Shown: positions 48,988 to 60,590 of the stretch, piece after piece
Position numbering within the stretch: position 1 is the stretch's first letter
How the letters are laid out: the number at the start of each line of letters is the position of its first letter
From: Hydnum rufescens UP504
Taxonomy: Eukaryota > Basidiomycota > Agaricomycetes > Cantharellales > Hydnaceae
DNA length: 64,000 nt
Direction of reading: 5' to 3'
Assembly (NCBI GenBank): GCA_014904985.1
Contig: MU129091.1
Location: 62,001 to 126,000, forward strand
Program-made: the position numbers and the translations under genes
The notes under the pieces: model-generated
Database searches by the model: none
What the model was told of the DNA's origin: nothing
The model's input: only the letters and a program-made list of their open reading frames with translations

Positions 48988-51195
48988 ATGCTGTTTTCAA
49001 TGCCTTGGCGCTTCGTTGGGCTCCTCTTGCTGTCTAGAATAATCTCTACAGTTGGCTTTCACACGAAATTCCAAACGCGCAATGTCGATATTCCTTCATT
49101 TATTCGGTCGCGGGACGTCACTGCTGGTAATAGCACTATTGGAAACATCGGAAACTCCCAGTATATTGCGAATTTGACGATAGGAGGGGCTGCTTTCAAG
49201 TGATATTAGGTATTACGGATACCCTTCGGATTGCTGGGTCTCGATACTGAGTTTTTCGCCTGACGTGTTCACGCAGATACTGGAAGGTTAGGCGTCATAT
49301 TTCTATGTGCTCGAGTCTATGCCAGACCTGAGTCCTCTGATTTTCGTATTAGTTCGGACCTTTGGGTCGACGGGACAGTTCCAAATTCATCAGACACTGG
49401 GATTTCAGCTTCCATAAGCTACGCTATTGGTACCGCTGCAGGTATGTGTCACTGTTGCTTGCTGAGGGTATATGGTGCCGAATACTTACTATTCGGCGTA
49501 GGAAATATCCACACTGCTCAGGCGAACTTCTCAGATTTCAGCGTTGCTTCGCAGGCGTACTGTCAGTTACACAAGATTTTCTTATATTGAAATCAGAGAT
49601 CTCAAAGACGTGCAATTTAGTGCAAGTCACAGACTCGAAGTCATTTGGCGCTTTGGCCTCCGAGGGGATAAGCGGACTTGCGGGTCTGGGCCCCGGGTTT
49701 AGCTCCGTTATTCGGAATGCGGCCGGTACCAAGGGCGACACACTCCTTGATAATATTTTCCAGGTTTGGATACCCTCGTCGATAGAATATGATATGGCTT
49801 CCTGCTGACTATATCCCCTACCCAGTTGAACAAAACCACTTCCAACTTCATCACTTTCCTCTTGAGCCGGAATGGGGACCCAACTGACACCGATCAAGGG
49901 GAGTTTACGATAAGTCAGGTGGTCGCCGGTCATGAAAATATAACCAATCAGCCGCATCTCCCCGTGAACGAGCTCTCGGGAAGCAATCGTCTCAATCAGC
50001 ACTGGACGACCTTGCTCGATCATATCATTGGGCCTGACGGGAAGAACATCCCATTGAGCTCGATCGTGGACGATACCCCCAGTGGCCAACTAGTCACTAT
50101 CTTGGATAGTGGATTCACGTTCCCTCAAGTGCCTCGAAAAGTCTCGGACGCCATCTACGGCCGGGTGCAGGGTGCGAATTACTCTGTTCAGCAAGGGATG
50201 TGGTTCATCCCTTGTGGTCAAGAGCTTAACATCTCCGTCGTGATGGGCGGGGTGACTTTCCCGATTCATCCACTGGATACGTCGTCTTGTACCGAATCTC
50301 ACTTCATTCGTTATCCGTGCGCCTCGGGCTCCTGACATGTGTTGGTTTTAGCCGATTTTGGATTCAAGTTCGCTGACGGTACACTGGCATGTGCTGGCAC
50401 AGTGAGTTTGGTGCTTAATGTCTATTCTCATGCGCGGTTGTTCACATCGAACTTCTTAGTTCCAACCCATTTCCACTGCGTTTAGTCTCGGAGGAGATTT
50501 CGATGCCGTCCTGGGACAATCATTTTGTGAGTGACTTGCCGTTTTGGTTATTAGTTGTTCCCGCTGACGATCAGCCAATAACAAAGTGAGGAATGCTTAT
50601 ACATTATTAAAGTAAGTGTGAATAGATTTCTTGCACGAAGCGAACTTAGCGAACCACTGCACACTCAAGCTGGGGTGACTTTGTGGATGACACTAGTGCA
50701 GCTCGAGGGCAACCTTTTATTCAGCTCCAGCCTCTCACTAGTCAGACGCAGGCGCACCAGGACTTTGTCAATGTCCGCCTCAACGGCGTGGACACCACTG
50801 GGAGCTCCCAATATAAATTACTCAGTCAAGGAAAATCCTCCCCGTTGGCCTCAGGCGAGCGCGTACAGCACATCGAGGGCTTTGTGAGTTTTGATCATTT
50901 GACGGTGACTTTGTGAATTCCCATGTGGATTTGGCCATGTTCTTAGGCTTATCGCAATCGTTACGCAATCGGCCTCGGGTGTGCAGGCGCGCTTTTGTTG
51001 ATTATCCTCTCTACCATCTTTTCCTGTGTTCGAAGGCGTCGGAGGCAGCGTGCTGGATTGTCTGGTGATCTGAGCGATGGGTATAGAAGACCGCCCTCTG
51101 GGGCGTACCGCGAGGTCGCTGGTTCTAGGGCCCATGTCCCCTTGGTCGACATGGTCTCTCAGGAATCCTTCCATTCCAGATCCCCTCGTCATTGA
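48988..51195 (+). CDS. Membrane-anchored pepsin-like aspartic protease
   Basis: A fungal family A1 aspartic protease with a C-terminal membrane anchor, expected at the cell surface or secretory pathway. MLFSMPWRFVGLLLLSRIIS is a signal peptide. The N-lobe begins GNSQYIANLTIGG and, after splicing, VILDTGSSDLWVDG, which holds the first catalytic Asp. The second is in VTILDSGFTFPQVPRK. Between them lie TGISASISYAIGTAAGNI, GISGLAGLGPGFSS and the long FITFLLSRNGDPTDTDQGEF. Near the C-terminus, after FDAVLGQSFLRNAYTLL, comes a spacer and the membrane helix YAIGLGCAGALLLIILSTIF followed by RRRRRQR, a stop-transfer tail. Several short exons are involved. One base is missing where exon 1 meets VILD: TTCAAG then TGATATTAG at 49198-49203 needs one more G to read K-V-I-L-D. 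Confidence 0.8.
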
Positions 51196-52116
51196 TAGCG
51201 TGGTCGGGAACTAGGACATTTTGTATGGTTGCATCTCAGGTTTGTTGTATTTAGAAAGCGTTACATATTGCGATGGCTCGAACCACAGTGCGGATGAATC
51301 GGGAGCCCGAATGGCGCTCATTTTGATGTCGAATCCGGAGGGAAGTGCTGTGTGAGGCCTGAGGTAGACGTAAGAAATCAGTCTGTAATCCCTAGGACTT
51401 CATGAGCAGGACATCCAAGGATGTCAAAGTTCACATTTATGTAAGGGTAGATGATGAAGGACTCATTGAAGAAGTGACTTCAGCTTCACCAGGGGATATA
51501 CTGAGGCCTTATTATCATTTAGCATGAATACACATGTCCGACATGTACACTACGGGTTGCAGCATCCATTTCAGTAAAATCTAACCGACCATTCTCTGTC
51601 CACCCATCCCTAGGCGGTCGCATAAATAAAGTAGCCACTTTCCAACCACAGCATAGCGAGACCCATGCCACAAACTGGTGAGGCAATCATTAGTGACTTG
51701 ACTTGCCTTGAAGTCATAAGTCACAAGGACTCACTTGAACTCCTGAGTACTAAGTAGTTGAGCCACAGCAACTGTAGTTGCAGAAACAAGTGGCTCAGCA
51801 TGACTCAGATGACTCCACTTGGGGGTCAACTCCAGTCACAAGTCACAGTATTAACACTAGGTGTCAAGATCAATATCTAGAGCAGGTCTTGGGATCCAAA
51901 CTCGCACGAAGCGAGCAAAAATAAATTCGATATCCAATAGGAGATGCCCAACTTCAAGGTACACAGACATAATCTTTTCAGAGATGGGGGCCATAATGCA
52001 CCTTGATTAGAGGAGCCATGGGAGGTGCGAGCGTGAGGAGGCGAGGTGCGAAAGATGGCATCCGGGGACTTTTCAATTGCGAGAGATCGCCGGATACTCC
52101 CGACTGACTGCCTGTC
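51196..52116. other. Intergenic region with degenerate repeats
   Basis: No gene is supported. A degenerate GTCACAAG/TGACTT-rich stretch is listed separately. The last hundred bases before 52117 should carry the promoter of the F-box/WD40 gene. Confidence 0.35.
51685..51850. repeat. Degenerate AGTCA / TGACTT-rich stretch
   Basis: Short copies of AGTGACTTGACTT, AAGTCATAAGTCACAAG, GACTCACTTGA, ATGACTCAGATGACTCC and AGTCACAAGTCACAG occur on both orientations within about 165 bp. It looks like a degraded short tandem or interspersed repeat. Confidence 0.5.
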
Positions 52117-54071
52117 ATGAAACGAACTGGGGCCCCAGCAGGCTTACCACTGGCTAAGCGCCGTCGCCAGGGATCACGTCCTTTGTCTCCTCCTCCTCGA
52201 TCTCCTCAGACCTTCCCTAATATTGAGGAAGTTGTATTTCAGATATTTTCGTACCTTGATGCGGTGGATCTGTGCATGATACAGTGTCCGTAAAGTGGAT
52301 TCAAGATACCTCCTGAAGCGAAGCTGAATCCTCCATGTCTCTCAGCTGTCAGCATATTCTGGTGCCGACTGGCGGCCGATAATCAGCTCTGGAAGGCGTT
52401 ATTTACTATCAAGCATCCACTCAATCGTCTACGGGGAGGTCGGAGCTCATACACGAGATCACGTTCCGAGGGAACAGACGAACGAGATATAAAGCCGCCT
52501 CTACACCGAGCTGCCCTTCATGCGCATCGACAAGACTGGAAGTGGATGTATAGGTGAATATCTCCAACCTCGAAATGTGGAATCTACCCATCGAAACGGT
52601 GAATTGAAAGCCCTCTTTCCTGCCTCTCGCCTGCAGGATTGCCTGGAACTGGGAAAGAGGTAATGAGCCCCAATTGTATCTGCTCGTGACGTGCATCCAT
52701 TATCTAATTCAATGTATAGGTCGTTGCTCAAGGACTCATCTGTGTCCTTCGAAGGACTCTTTATCACGTACTGCTGCTCGGTCCGCCGTCCTTGCTGGCC
52801 CTGTGACAGCCGCATCTGCCGATTCTGTTATTATTTTACATTCCCCCGACCATTCTGACGTGAGACAGATCCATCCTTCATGCACGACTTCCCATATTAC
52901 GGCCCTTGCTTTGGATCAATCACCTCCCTCGTCGACGGACATCATTCGACTGGCCGCCTTTCATCATTCTGGATATTTCGCGGTTCATGGCGTTTCTTCA
53001 GTATCATTCGATTCTCAGGAGTTGTACACCTACTCTACCGAGGCCACAGACAACTCGCAATTGACTCTGAGGATTAGTGACATTGCCTGTGCCAGTTACC
53101 ATCATCCTATTCTCATCACTCTGTCTTCTGCATTTTATTTGTCTGTGTACCACCTCCCAAACCGAGGCGAAAATGCCTCCAGTGCTCCAATTCGCCCCAG
53201 GCTGTATCAAATCCTCCACTCTTTTTCCTCATTCCTGCCATCTTCTCTGTCTCTGGTGCGACCTTCACCGACATTATTCAAACTCGTGATAGCGAACGCC
53301 GTACCCGTTTTCCCTGCTCACTGGTCTGCCGCCGTTTCCGAAATCACCATCACCCTTGAAGAGCGAGAGGCCTCTGGGGCAGATTCGGATGTGAGCATAG
53401 GTGTTGCAACCACACGCCATGCGACGGCCGTGGGAAATGGATGGCTGCCGACCCATGTACCCCTCTCTTCACCGCCTGGGTCGTCAGAGGATGAAGCACC
53501 TGATCACCATCATAGCGTCATGCAAAGTCGAGCTATGGAACAGTGGGGTCGTAAGGTCGGGAGTATCGTGGGGATCCAGACTGACGGAAAATGGGTTGTA
53601 CTTGCTGGAGATGACAACACTCTACAGGTTTTGTGCATTTAATTCCTACTGCACGTTTGTTTCACCTTCTAATCTCTAGAGCTTTCGCCGTTTTTTTTAC
53701 CCTATAGGTGTATCGTCTTCACCGACCACCAGCCCCTTCGCAGATCGCTCTCAGTTTCGTCCAGACATTACACGGACACACGGCTGGCATCTCGACAGTT
53801 GAAGGTGGCTGACGGGCGATGTGTGAGCGTCGGACGTGAGGGCGGCATGTGGATATGGGACCTTGAGGCAGGATGGGCTGTCCCCGTTGGGCTTCCGCCA
53901 GAGGACCCCTCGGATTTTCATCGGCCAGAGAAAGGCAGAATTGAGGAGTCCGGGTCAATTCCATCAACTATAGCGGGCCCCAGCATACGGACAATGGTGG
54001 CATTTGATGAGCGCCGGATTGTTAGTTCCAGTAGGAATGGGGGATATCTCATATGGAGATTTGATATGTAG
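52117..54071 (+). CDS. F-box protein with WD40-like C-terminal repeat
   Basis: An F-box protein, probably a substrate adaptor of an SCF ubiquitin ligase. After MKRTGAPAGLPLAKRRRQGS comes the F-box (PNIEEVVFQIFSYLDAVDLC, spliced to MIQSVSIFWCRLAADNQLW), matching the usual L/I-x-x-I-F-x-x-L and a later W-x-x-L. The next exons give DWKWMYRIAWNWERG; a long exon follows with ITALALDQSPPSSTDIIRLA, DGKWVVLAGDDNTLQ and finally LHGHTAGISTLKVADGRCVS, GREGGMWIWDLEAGWAVPVG and RRIVSSSRNGGYLIWRFDM. The last two stretches have the GH...W-D spacing of WD40 blades. The join to the long exon near 52720 (RGRCSRTHLC) is in frame. The stop is at 54069-54071. Its substrate is unknown. Confidence 0.65.
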
Positions 54072-54275
54072 ATCTTAAAGCTGGATTTATTTGTAAATGT
54101 ACTATCCTTCATGCGCACTTCAAACTTGTCATTTAATAGAATACAATCAGAGCAATAACTTCTGGTGAGATATGGAGAGCAAACACGGCGGGCAATACAA
54201 AACAATAGATCAAGGTTTAGCTAATGCACCAGCAGGGAGACCAAATACTGTGGCGCGAGCCTAATCATTGAAGAG

Positions 54276-56379
54276 TCATATCAAAAGTCGTGTTCGAGAG
54301 TCGGGAGATGGGATGTCGCACCACACTGAGATCTTGAACTCCTTAATGGGAGTTACGACATTGCGGGAAGATGAGGCCTGGGAGGAGCTTGAAAGCCGAC
54401 TTAATTTCGGAGGCGGTGGTGCCGCATTGGTAGCCCGCGTTTGACGATCTGTGGATCCCCCGTGCTCAAGCCCTAGGGGTGGCTCGTACTCCTCGCCGTC
54501 TTCTACCTCGCTATCACTAACGATTTCACCGTACTTCCGTTTCTCCCCCATACGGTCTTTACCCTCATCGCCAAGCTTCCCTTCGACCTCCCAGAACAAG
54601 TCAAACACCTTTTGGTTGAATTTTCTCTCCATCGCGTACTGGCCGTATAATGCGGTGCGGAAGTCGCGAATTGCCTTGGCCAATTTATACATGTGAAGAT
54701 GGGGATGCAAGGCAATGAGGAGTCCAGTGAGCACAAATTCGACCGGGGAATATTTCAGCCGGTGCTTAGATGAAAAGCGATCCGGGTCAAGGTCGAATGC
54801 ACTGCAAAAGGCGGTCTTGCAATGCCCGTCATCGGTGGCTAGGCCCTCGTACACTCGTACAACATGATGGACGCGATCCTGGAACTGTCTGGTTGGTTCT
54901 GTGGATTTGTCGAGCCACTCCTTCAGTAGCCCTTCACCTGGGGGCCGGGGTCGACTATTTTGACTCGAGACGTTATGGATGAGGTAGACGAGACGAGCCA
55001 AATTGCCATAGCTGGCTCCACGTGACAAATTAAGATTGATAACCTCCAATAGGCGACTTTCAGAGCGCGAAAGCCAAGTTTGAATTTCCTTGATAAACTT
55101 GTGCCAAGGTCCTCCACTGGATTGCAATTTTTCGGCAGGAGAAAGGGCCATTCCTTTCTAAAAGCCAATCAAGGAGAGATCGGTGCGAAGTACGCCGGTA
55201 TCTGGATGAAGTCACATACCTGGACTCTCTGTAAAACGTTGTGAGTGTGAACAACCGGTTTATTGGGTAAAACAAGATCAACTTGCCTGAAACAAGGCCC
55301 TCTCTTGTTCTTCAGTGATATCAGAATACCTAGATGAGAGGCGTTAGAGGTGACCGCTGATGGGGATACATAGGACATACTCTTCACAACGAATCTGTTT
55401 ATTTTTGATTCGCATTATGAGCTTTGGGGGAAGAAGGGCTGGCTTTTTCTTCCTTGTATTCGCTTCGACAGCATTGATTTTGAAATAGAATCGCTTTTGC
55501 GTTGTTCTGTAACAAACTTCAGACGACAAGCGTAAACAAGTTCAATATTCTCCCTTACTCGTCAATATCTAAATAGGAATGTGAGCCTGAATTTGGGATA
55601 CAGACTAGCACATGCTTACACGGCACCTGAAGAGGGCGGCAACCAAGGAATTGTGCATATAGTCACAGCTCTTATTGGAGAACATTCACTTACCTCCCCA
55701 TTGAAGAACCTATTATAGACGGGTGAATATGGGACGCGAAAGAGTGCACGTTGACTAACCTTCTCAGAGAAGTTAGACGTTGCTTGCCGTCAATGCATAT
55801 CCTTCGCTCCCCAGCTCCCTCTTCCACGAACCCTGGAATCCACGTACTTCAATAAGATGAAATTTCCTTGATAAGACCCATACCTACGGAAGAGGATGGG
55901 CGGTACATGAAAGCGCTTCATCCACGACTCGATAATTTTCGATTGTGCCGCAGGCGGCCACACCACATCTAGGCGTGTTTGGCTAAGAGAACTGATAACA
56001 CTGGAAGGGCTTAACATATGCACCTCTTTGATACTGAAATCGTCTTGTTAGCTGCCAGTCACTGGCAATTGAACCGGGAAACATACCTCAGGATCAAGAT
56101 CAATCCCATTATCCAACATCATCTCTGTAACATGTTGTCAGGGTGCATGAGATACTACCAGCATTACGAACCCATACCATATAAATTCCAGGCACTATAA
56201 CTGGTTGATCTGGGCTCTTTGAGTTCACCCTCAAGCCTGAACCAAAAGTAAGAGAAGAAGACCTAGAGGTCAAATAACTCAGCTGACGTGAGTTCAACAT
56301 CCTCGTCGGTGTCATCGAGGTCTTCCCCAAAAAGCTCATCGAGCTCCTCGTCGTGTGTTTTATTGTTCGGCGACGGCAT
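54276..56379 (-). CDS. DUF262 (GmrSD/ParB-Srx-like) domain protein
   Basis: This is a fungal member of the DUF262 family, related to the N-terminal domain of GmrS/D modification-dependent restriction enzymes and to the ParB/sulfiredoxin fold. Exons on the minus strand read MPSPNNKTHDEELDELFGED (start 56379), then LEGELKEPRSTSYSA, MLDNGIDLDPE, DVVWPPAAQSKIIESWMKRF, HVPPILF and, near 55766-55795, CIDGKQRLTSLRR, the DG-x-QR-x-TS motif of the family. Further exons carry KNKQIRCEEY, YSDITEEQERALFQ and the long MALSPAEKLQSSGGPWHKFI, with a helical stretch and a basic/acidic Ser-rich tail ending at 54276. Enzymatic activity is not established for fungal members; the ATP/nucleotide-binding role of the DGQQR motif in bacteria is known, its role here is inference. 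Short introns of about 50-60 bp are assumed. Confidence 0.78.
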
Positions 56380-57585
56380 GACTGCGGTGCGTTGCAAAAC
56401 CGTGACGGAAGCAAACTTTTCTACCAGTGGTGCAAAAGTCAGTCCTTCAAGGTTATTCCCCCTCAATGATATGTTCCTCCAAGATCCTGTCCATTTCGTA
56501 CATTCCATCCGTAAACTCTTTTCCGCGTTTAATTAAAGTCCGAGGGGCGACAGGTATCTGAGGTATCTAGTACTTCCAAATTCTTTAGTTTCAAAGTCTA
56601 TACATCCATCCATGCTGGACAAGGAATCTTGATAATTCTTTGGAGAGCCTATGAAATCCTTCATAAATCGCCTGAGTAACCAGACTTCTACCCAGTCATC
56701 TCTCCCATGTATGCCTCATTTCTGAGAAACAGCCGAGAAAAGAAGTGAGGCAAGCTGAGGAGGAGGGAGAATGTCTGTGTATTTATACTGCAGTAGGTTG
56801 CCGGATGGCGCCGAGAACGGGCCTATACTAAGTACAGGGATGTAATAGAAGGGGGGATGCGAAAGACTATTTACCCCTGTATAACATGTACAAGGACCGC
56901 CCTAGGCGCCTCATAGCTACCCGTAGGCAGCCAGAAGCGGTATATAAGAGAGAGTTCCACCACCACCACCACCACCACCACCACAAGGATGTAATATCAA
57001 GTAATATGAAGCAACCTGACTGGCAAACTTTATGTGGTTTGCTTGCAGGGATTTATGAGCTTGCCAAGGCCTCCTAGATAGATGACCCAGCCTCACTTCT
57101 CTTGTACCCTATTATCAATGTCTCACCCCAATGCTATTCTCCATCATAGCATCCTCATCTAAAAAAATTCCTACATTCATTGCATCATCCAAGTTATCCA
57201 ACAGTGTCTCCATCCATGTTTCAGGGTTTTGGGATTTAAATTTTTGTGAATATTGGCATGACACTGCGAGGGATCAGCCCATACAGTGGTCCGGGGCTTC
57301 CTGCAAGATAGCAGGTACAATATGCTGGGATAACGTCGAGTTGAAACTTGAAAAGGAAACTGCCGCGCTGACTCTGCATCCGGCTAGCACAGAAGACCAA
57401 CCGCACAAAAACATCGTCGCTCGTTCTACCACTACGTTTTGACGATTGCTTTCTTTGGGGCTAGCTTATATTTGTGTTTCAAATGATTCGTGCGCTAAGA
57501 CGGCGTGAATGGCTGGAATGGTATGTTTATCTATGGGCACTCCAGACGTGGAGCAACAATACCAACGTCTTTGAACCTCAGTAGA
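56380..57585. other. Intergenic region with microsatellite
   Basis: No gene is supported; the His-rich frame at 56886-57077 is just the CAC microsatellite. The last part must carry the promoter of the LETM1 gene. Confidence 0.4.
56958..56984. repeat. (CAC)9 microsatellite
   Basis: Nine perfect CAC units in a row occur at this position, in intergenic sequence. Confidence 0.9.
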
Positions 57586-59076
57586 ATGAAACCACCGAAT
57601 AGCTTGTCTGTCTCGCTGGCTTCTCGTCACATCCATGGATATCTTTGTCCAAGAGGCTTTTCACCTAGAATTGTCGGATATGCAAATACACCCTCACTGG
57701 CTTTACAACGATTACGAATACGAGAATTTTCGTCTCGTGAACCAGCCGATTCGCAGGCAAAGAATCTACAATCTGGAACAGCTCAGGATCAACCAACCCC
57801 TGTACTCCAAGCAGGAACTCTGTCGAAAGGACGCAAAGTAGACCTCCATCCTGCACCGAAGAAATCCACTTCCCCTTCCGAATTCCCTGCAGCTTCTTCA
57901 CATACATTGACCTCGCCTTCTATAAATCATACTTCCCGTTCTTCATCAAAGACATTAATTAAACCCGTCCAACCGCACACTGATGACAAGACCTCCACAC
58001 CCCCGCCTTCTGCTTCCTCGCGCCCTGAGAATTCAAAATCAGGGAGTTCCCTTGAAGAGGCACGCTTGGTTTTTGCCTCTGAGCTCCAGGGGGTGCTTGC
58101 ACCTCCTCCAGAAGGCGCCGGGCGCGTAGCCCGCCTTATTCATCAAGCCAAAGAGCTCTTCAAGTTCTATTGGGGTGGTCTCAAGGCCCAATGGTACCAC
58201 CACCAAATAGCGAATGACATCAAACGGCGGGTTCGTGCAGAAAAACTGGCTGGGAATCACAAGGGTATGACGCGCTGGGAGACCCAATTCATTCGCACGC
58301 ATCAGCGTGATTTAGTCAAGTAGGTCCCGCGGTTGATAGGTGGAATATTTTGACTCTAAAAGCTCGGTCTCGTCTATAGGCTGGTGCCATTTGTGCTTAT
58401 CCTTGTAATCCTAGAGGAGATCCTTCCACTTGTCGTGATTTACGCGCCGTTCATGCTTCCATCGACTACGATCCTCCCCAGTCAAGCCGAGCGTATATAT
58501 AAGAAGCAAGAGGAGAAGAGAATCGAGGCACTCACCCAAGCTAAGGTGTTTTTAGAAATGGACGGTCCGTACATTGTCAAAGGGTGCGGCCGATATCGGT
58601 ATCAAAGAGCTGGATAATGATTTGGTGTGGACCGTCTGTCGGTGTGTCGTCGTTGCCTTTCTCTTCCCTCGACTCTTGGTTACTGACGTCCATGTGCGGG
58701 CAAAGTGCCTTCTCGATATCGGATCGCGGTCCCCGAGCGCTGGTGAACCGTAGGCTTTCGAAGCACATAGCATACATCGCAAACGATGATATACTCCTCA
58801 TACGCGAAGGATTAGGGATGCGTCTTTCTGTCGAAGAGCTGCGAACGGCCCTTAGCGAGCGGGCCCAGTAAGTGTTCCTCTTTTCTGTGTCTTTGATTTC
58901 TGATATCCACCCGTTCGTGAACTAGTCTCACGGTTGGGCTCACCCAAAGTGAACTGCGCGAGGCACTTAGTCATTGGCTCGCGAATGTGCACGGCGAGAA
59001 AGACATGATACGGACGTTTTTGATGCATGCGATTACTGTGGACGTAAATACTGCCTTTGAGAAGCTAAATTCCTGA
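57586..59076 (+). CDS. MDM38: LETM1/Mdm38 mitochondrial inner-membrane protein
   Basis: LETM1-family proteins sit in the mitochondrial inner membrane, support K+/H+ exchange and bind mitochondrial ribosomes. The preferred start at 57586 gives MKPPNSLSVSLASRHIHGYL, a basic, Ser-rich presequence with LQRLRIREFSS before the probable cleavage site; a GTG/ATG further upstream is less likely. A disordered Ser/Thr/Pro segment is followed by the amphipathic LIHQAKELFKFYWGGLKAQW and KGMTRWETQFIRTHQRDLVK. After an intron the membrane helix is LVPFVLILVILEEILPLVVI, with YAPFMLPSTTILPSQ. The ribosome-binding-like C-terminal half reads GIKELDNDLVWTVCR, then after an intron AFSISDRGPRALVNRRLSKH, IAYIANDDILLIREGLG, ELRTALSERA and SELREALSHWLANVH. 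Stop is at 59074-59076. The conserved proline in the membrane region (EEILPL) is present. Confidence 0.9.
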
Positions 59077-60590
59077 ATTCTCTTGCGGAGGATCTTGTAT
59101 GTGCGTGCATTATGAAGGCAACCCACTCCCATCTCACGTCGTGCAAGGTTGGTTTCAGCTTGTAGCATTGGAAAACTTGGTAGAGTTTCATGTGACATAC
59201 CATATTGCCATAATTTTTATTGCTACTACTACAGTTCTTGAGCATCTACACTATGGTTCCCAGGCCTCATTGGCCAATTATCTGCATCTAGATGCTTTGA
59301 GAGCATTTTATACTCTTATGTTTACATAAGAGAGGAATTTCGTAGTCACGAGATGCTTCCACGGCAGTGCTCGCTCGGCTCCGTCCGCATTCAGATAGCC
59401 TCCTCCGCGTTCGACCTAATCCTTGGCTCTACCCACCTTTGGACTCCGTTCGAAAGAGTCCATTTTCCTTATACCTTTAGTGGGATTTACGGGGTTTATA
59501 GGGGAATTCCTTGTTCCATAGTCATCCATCCTGAATATACCCTCAGTCCTTACCCCTCTGCATCGGCTTTTTTCCGCTGCCCCCTCTCTTTCGGCTAAAC
59601 ATTATGATTTAGGTGCGATAAAAAACCCTCTCGGAAAGCAGGTACAACCTTGCTTATCTTTTCGCTGTCGCTTCACCCTCAGTTATACTGTATACCGTTC
59701 GGTCGCCCTCCTGTCTTCCATGGTTGATTCATGAGATACGGAGCCACATTTTCTTGATGGGCTGTCCATTGTTGTATTCTGGCCATACCACTCTCCACAT
59801 GCATAGCAAACGAGATTGTACTTGTTTATCAGTAACAACTGGTATACCCATGGGCAAGGGACTTCGATCACGGTAGAAATGGGGACAAAAAGATGCATCT
59901 ATAAGTTATTATTGTTGGCTAATCTTGGACAGCGACGATATCCTCACGCAGTACGAACCCGGTGACACGGCTTCAGAGTCGGGGATCATGATTGACGCTG
60001 GCCGCCGCTACCAATAATTAGCCCATGGCCGTGGGGGTCCTAGGGGTGATTCCAATAGAATCGGGGCCCGCTATCATACATTAACCACCAGGTGTTATTA
60101 CATGGTATATCACTATATTGATGCAGCTAGCTGCGGCCTGGAGCCTGCACCAGCTGGTGGCCCGGCTGGCCACCATCTAGCACGCGAGTTACCGGACGAG
60201 CGTTTTCGGATTGCACCCGGATGTGAATGCCGAACTGACCTTGAAATAGTTTTCTCATCCTCAACAAGTTCTGTATGCATCTCTGCTCGTAGCGAGGTGA
60301 GGATGTGCGGCAAGCTTGCTGAAAGCCGCGGCAGATTCACAGTTCAAGTATTTCCCCGCACGACTTAAGCGGGTGGATTAAAGTGGCTGCATTCAAACAA
60401 TATTGACTTCCTTCTCTTATGCCGAGACGGAACTGCGGGGCATCAGCCGTGTGACTACCCTGCACACCAAGGCAACACCAGGAACACCATTATATATTCA
60501 GCTATCTTACATTACACGAAGAACCAGCCATAAGCCACGCTTCATCGCGGGAGGGCCCCTTTCTCACTATCTCCTCCCCCCTCCTCCGAG
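59077..60590. other. Intergenic region, 1.5 kb
   Basis: No gene is supported; short open frames do not share splice sites or composition with the neighbouring genes. The promoter of the aquaporin gene must be near 60500-60590. Confidence 0.35.

Noticed and set aside
56886..57077. Open frame with a run of histidines
   Set aside because: The histidines come from the CAC microsatellite; the rest has no coding character.
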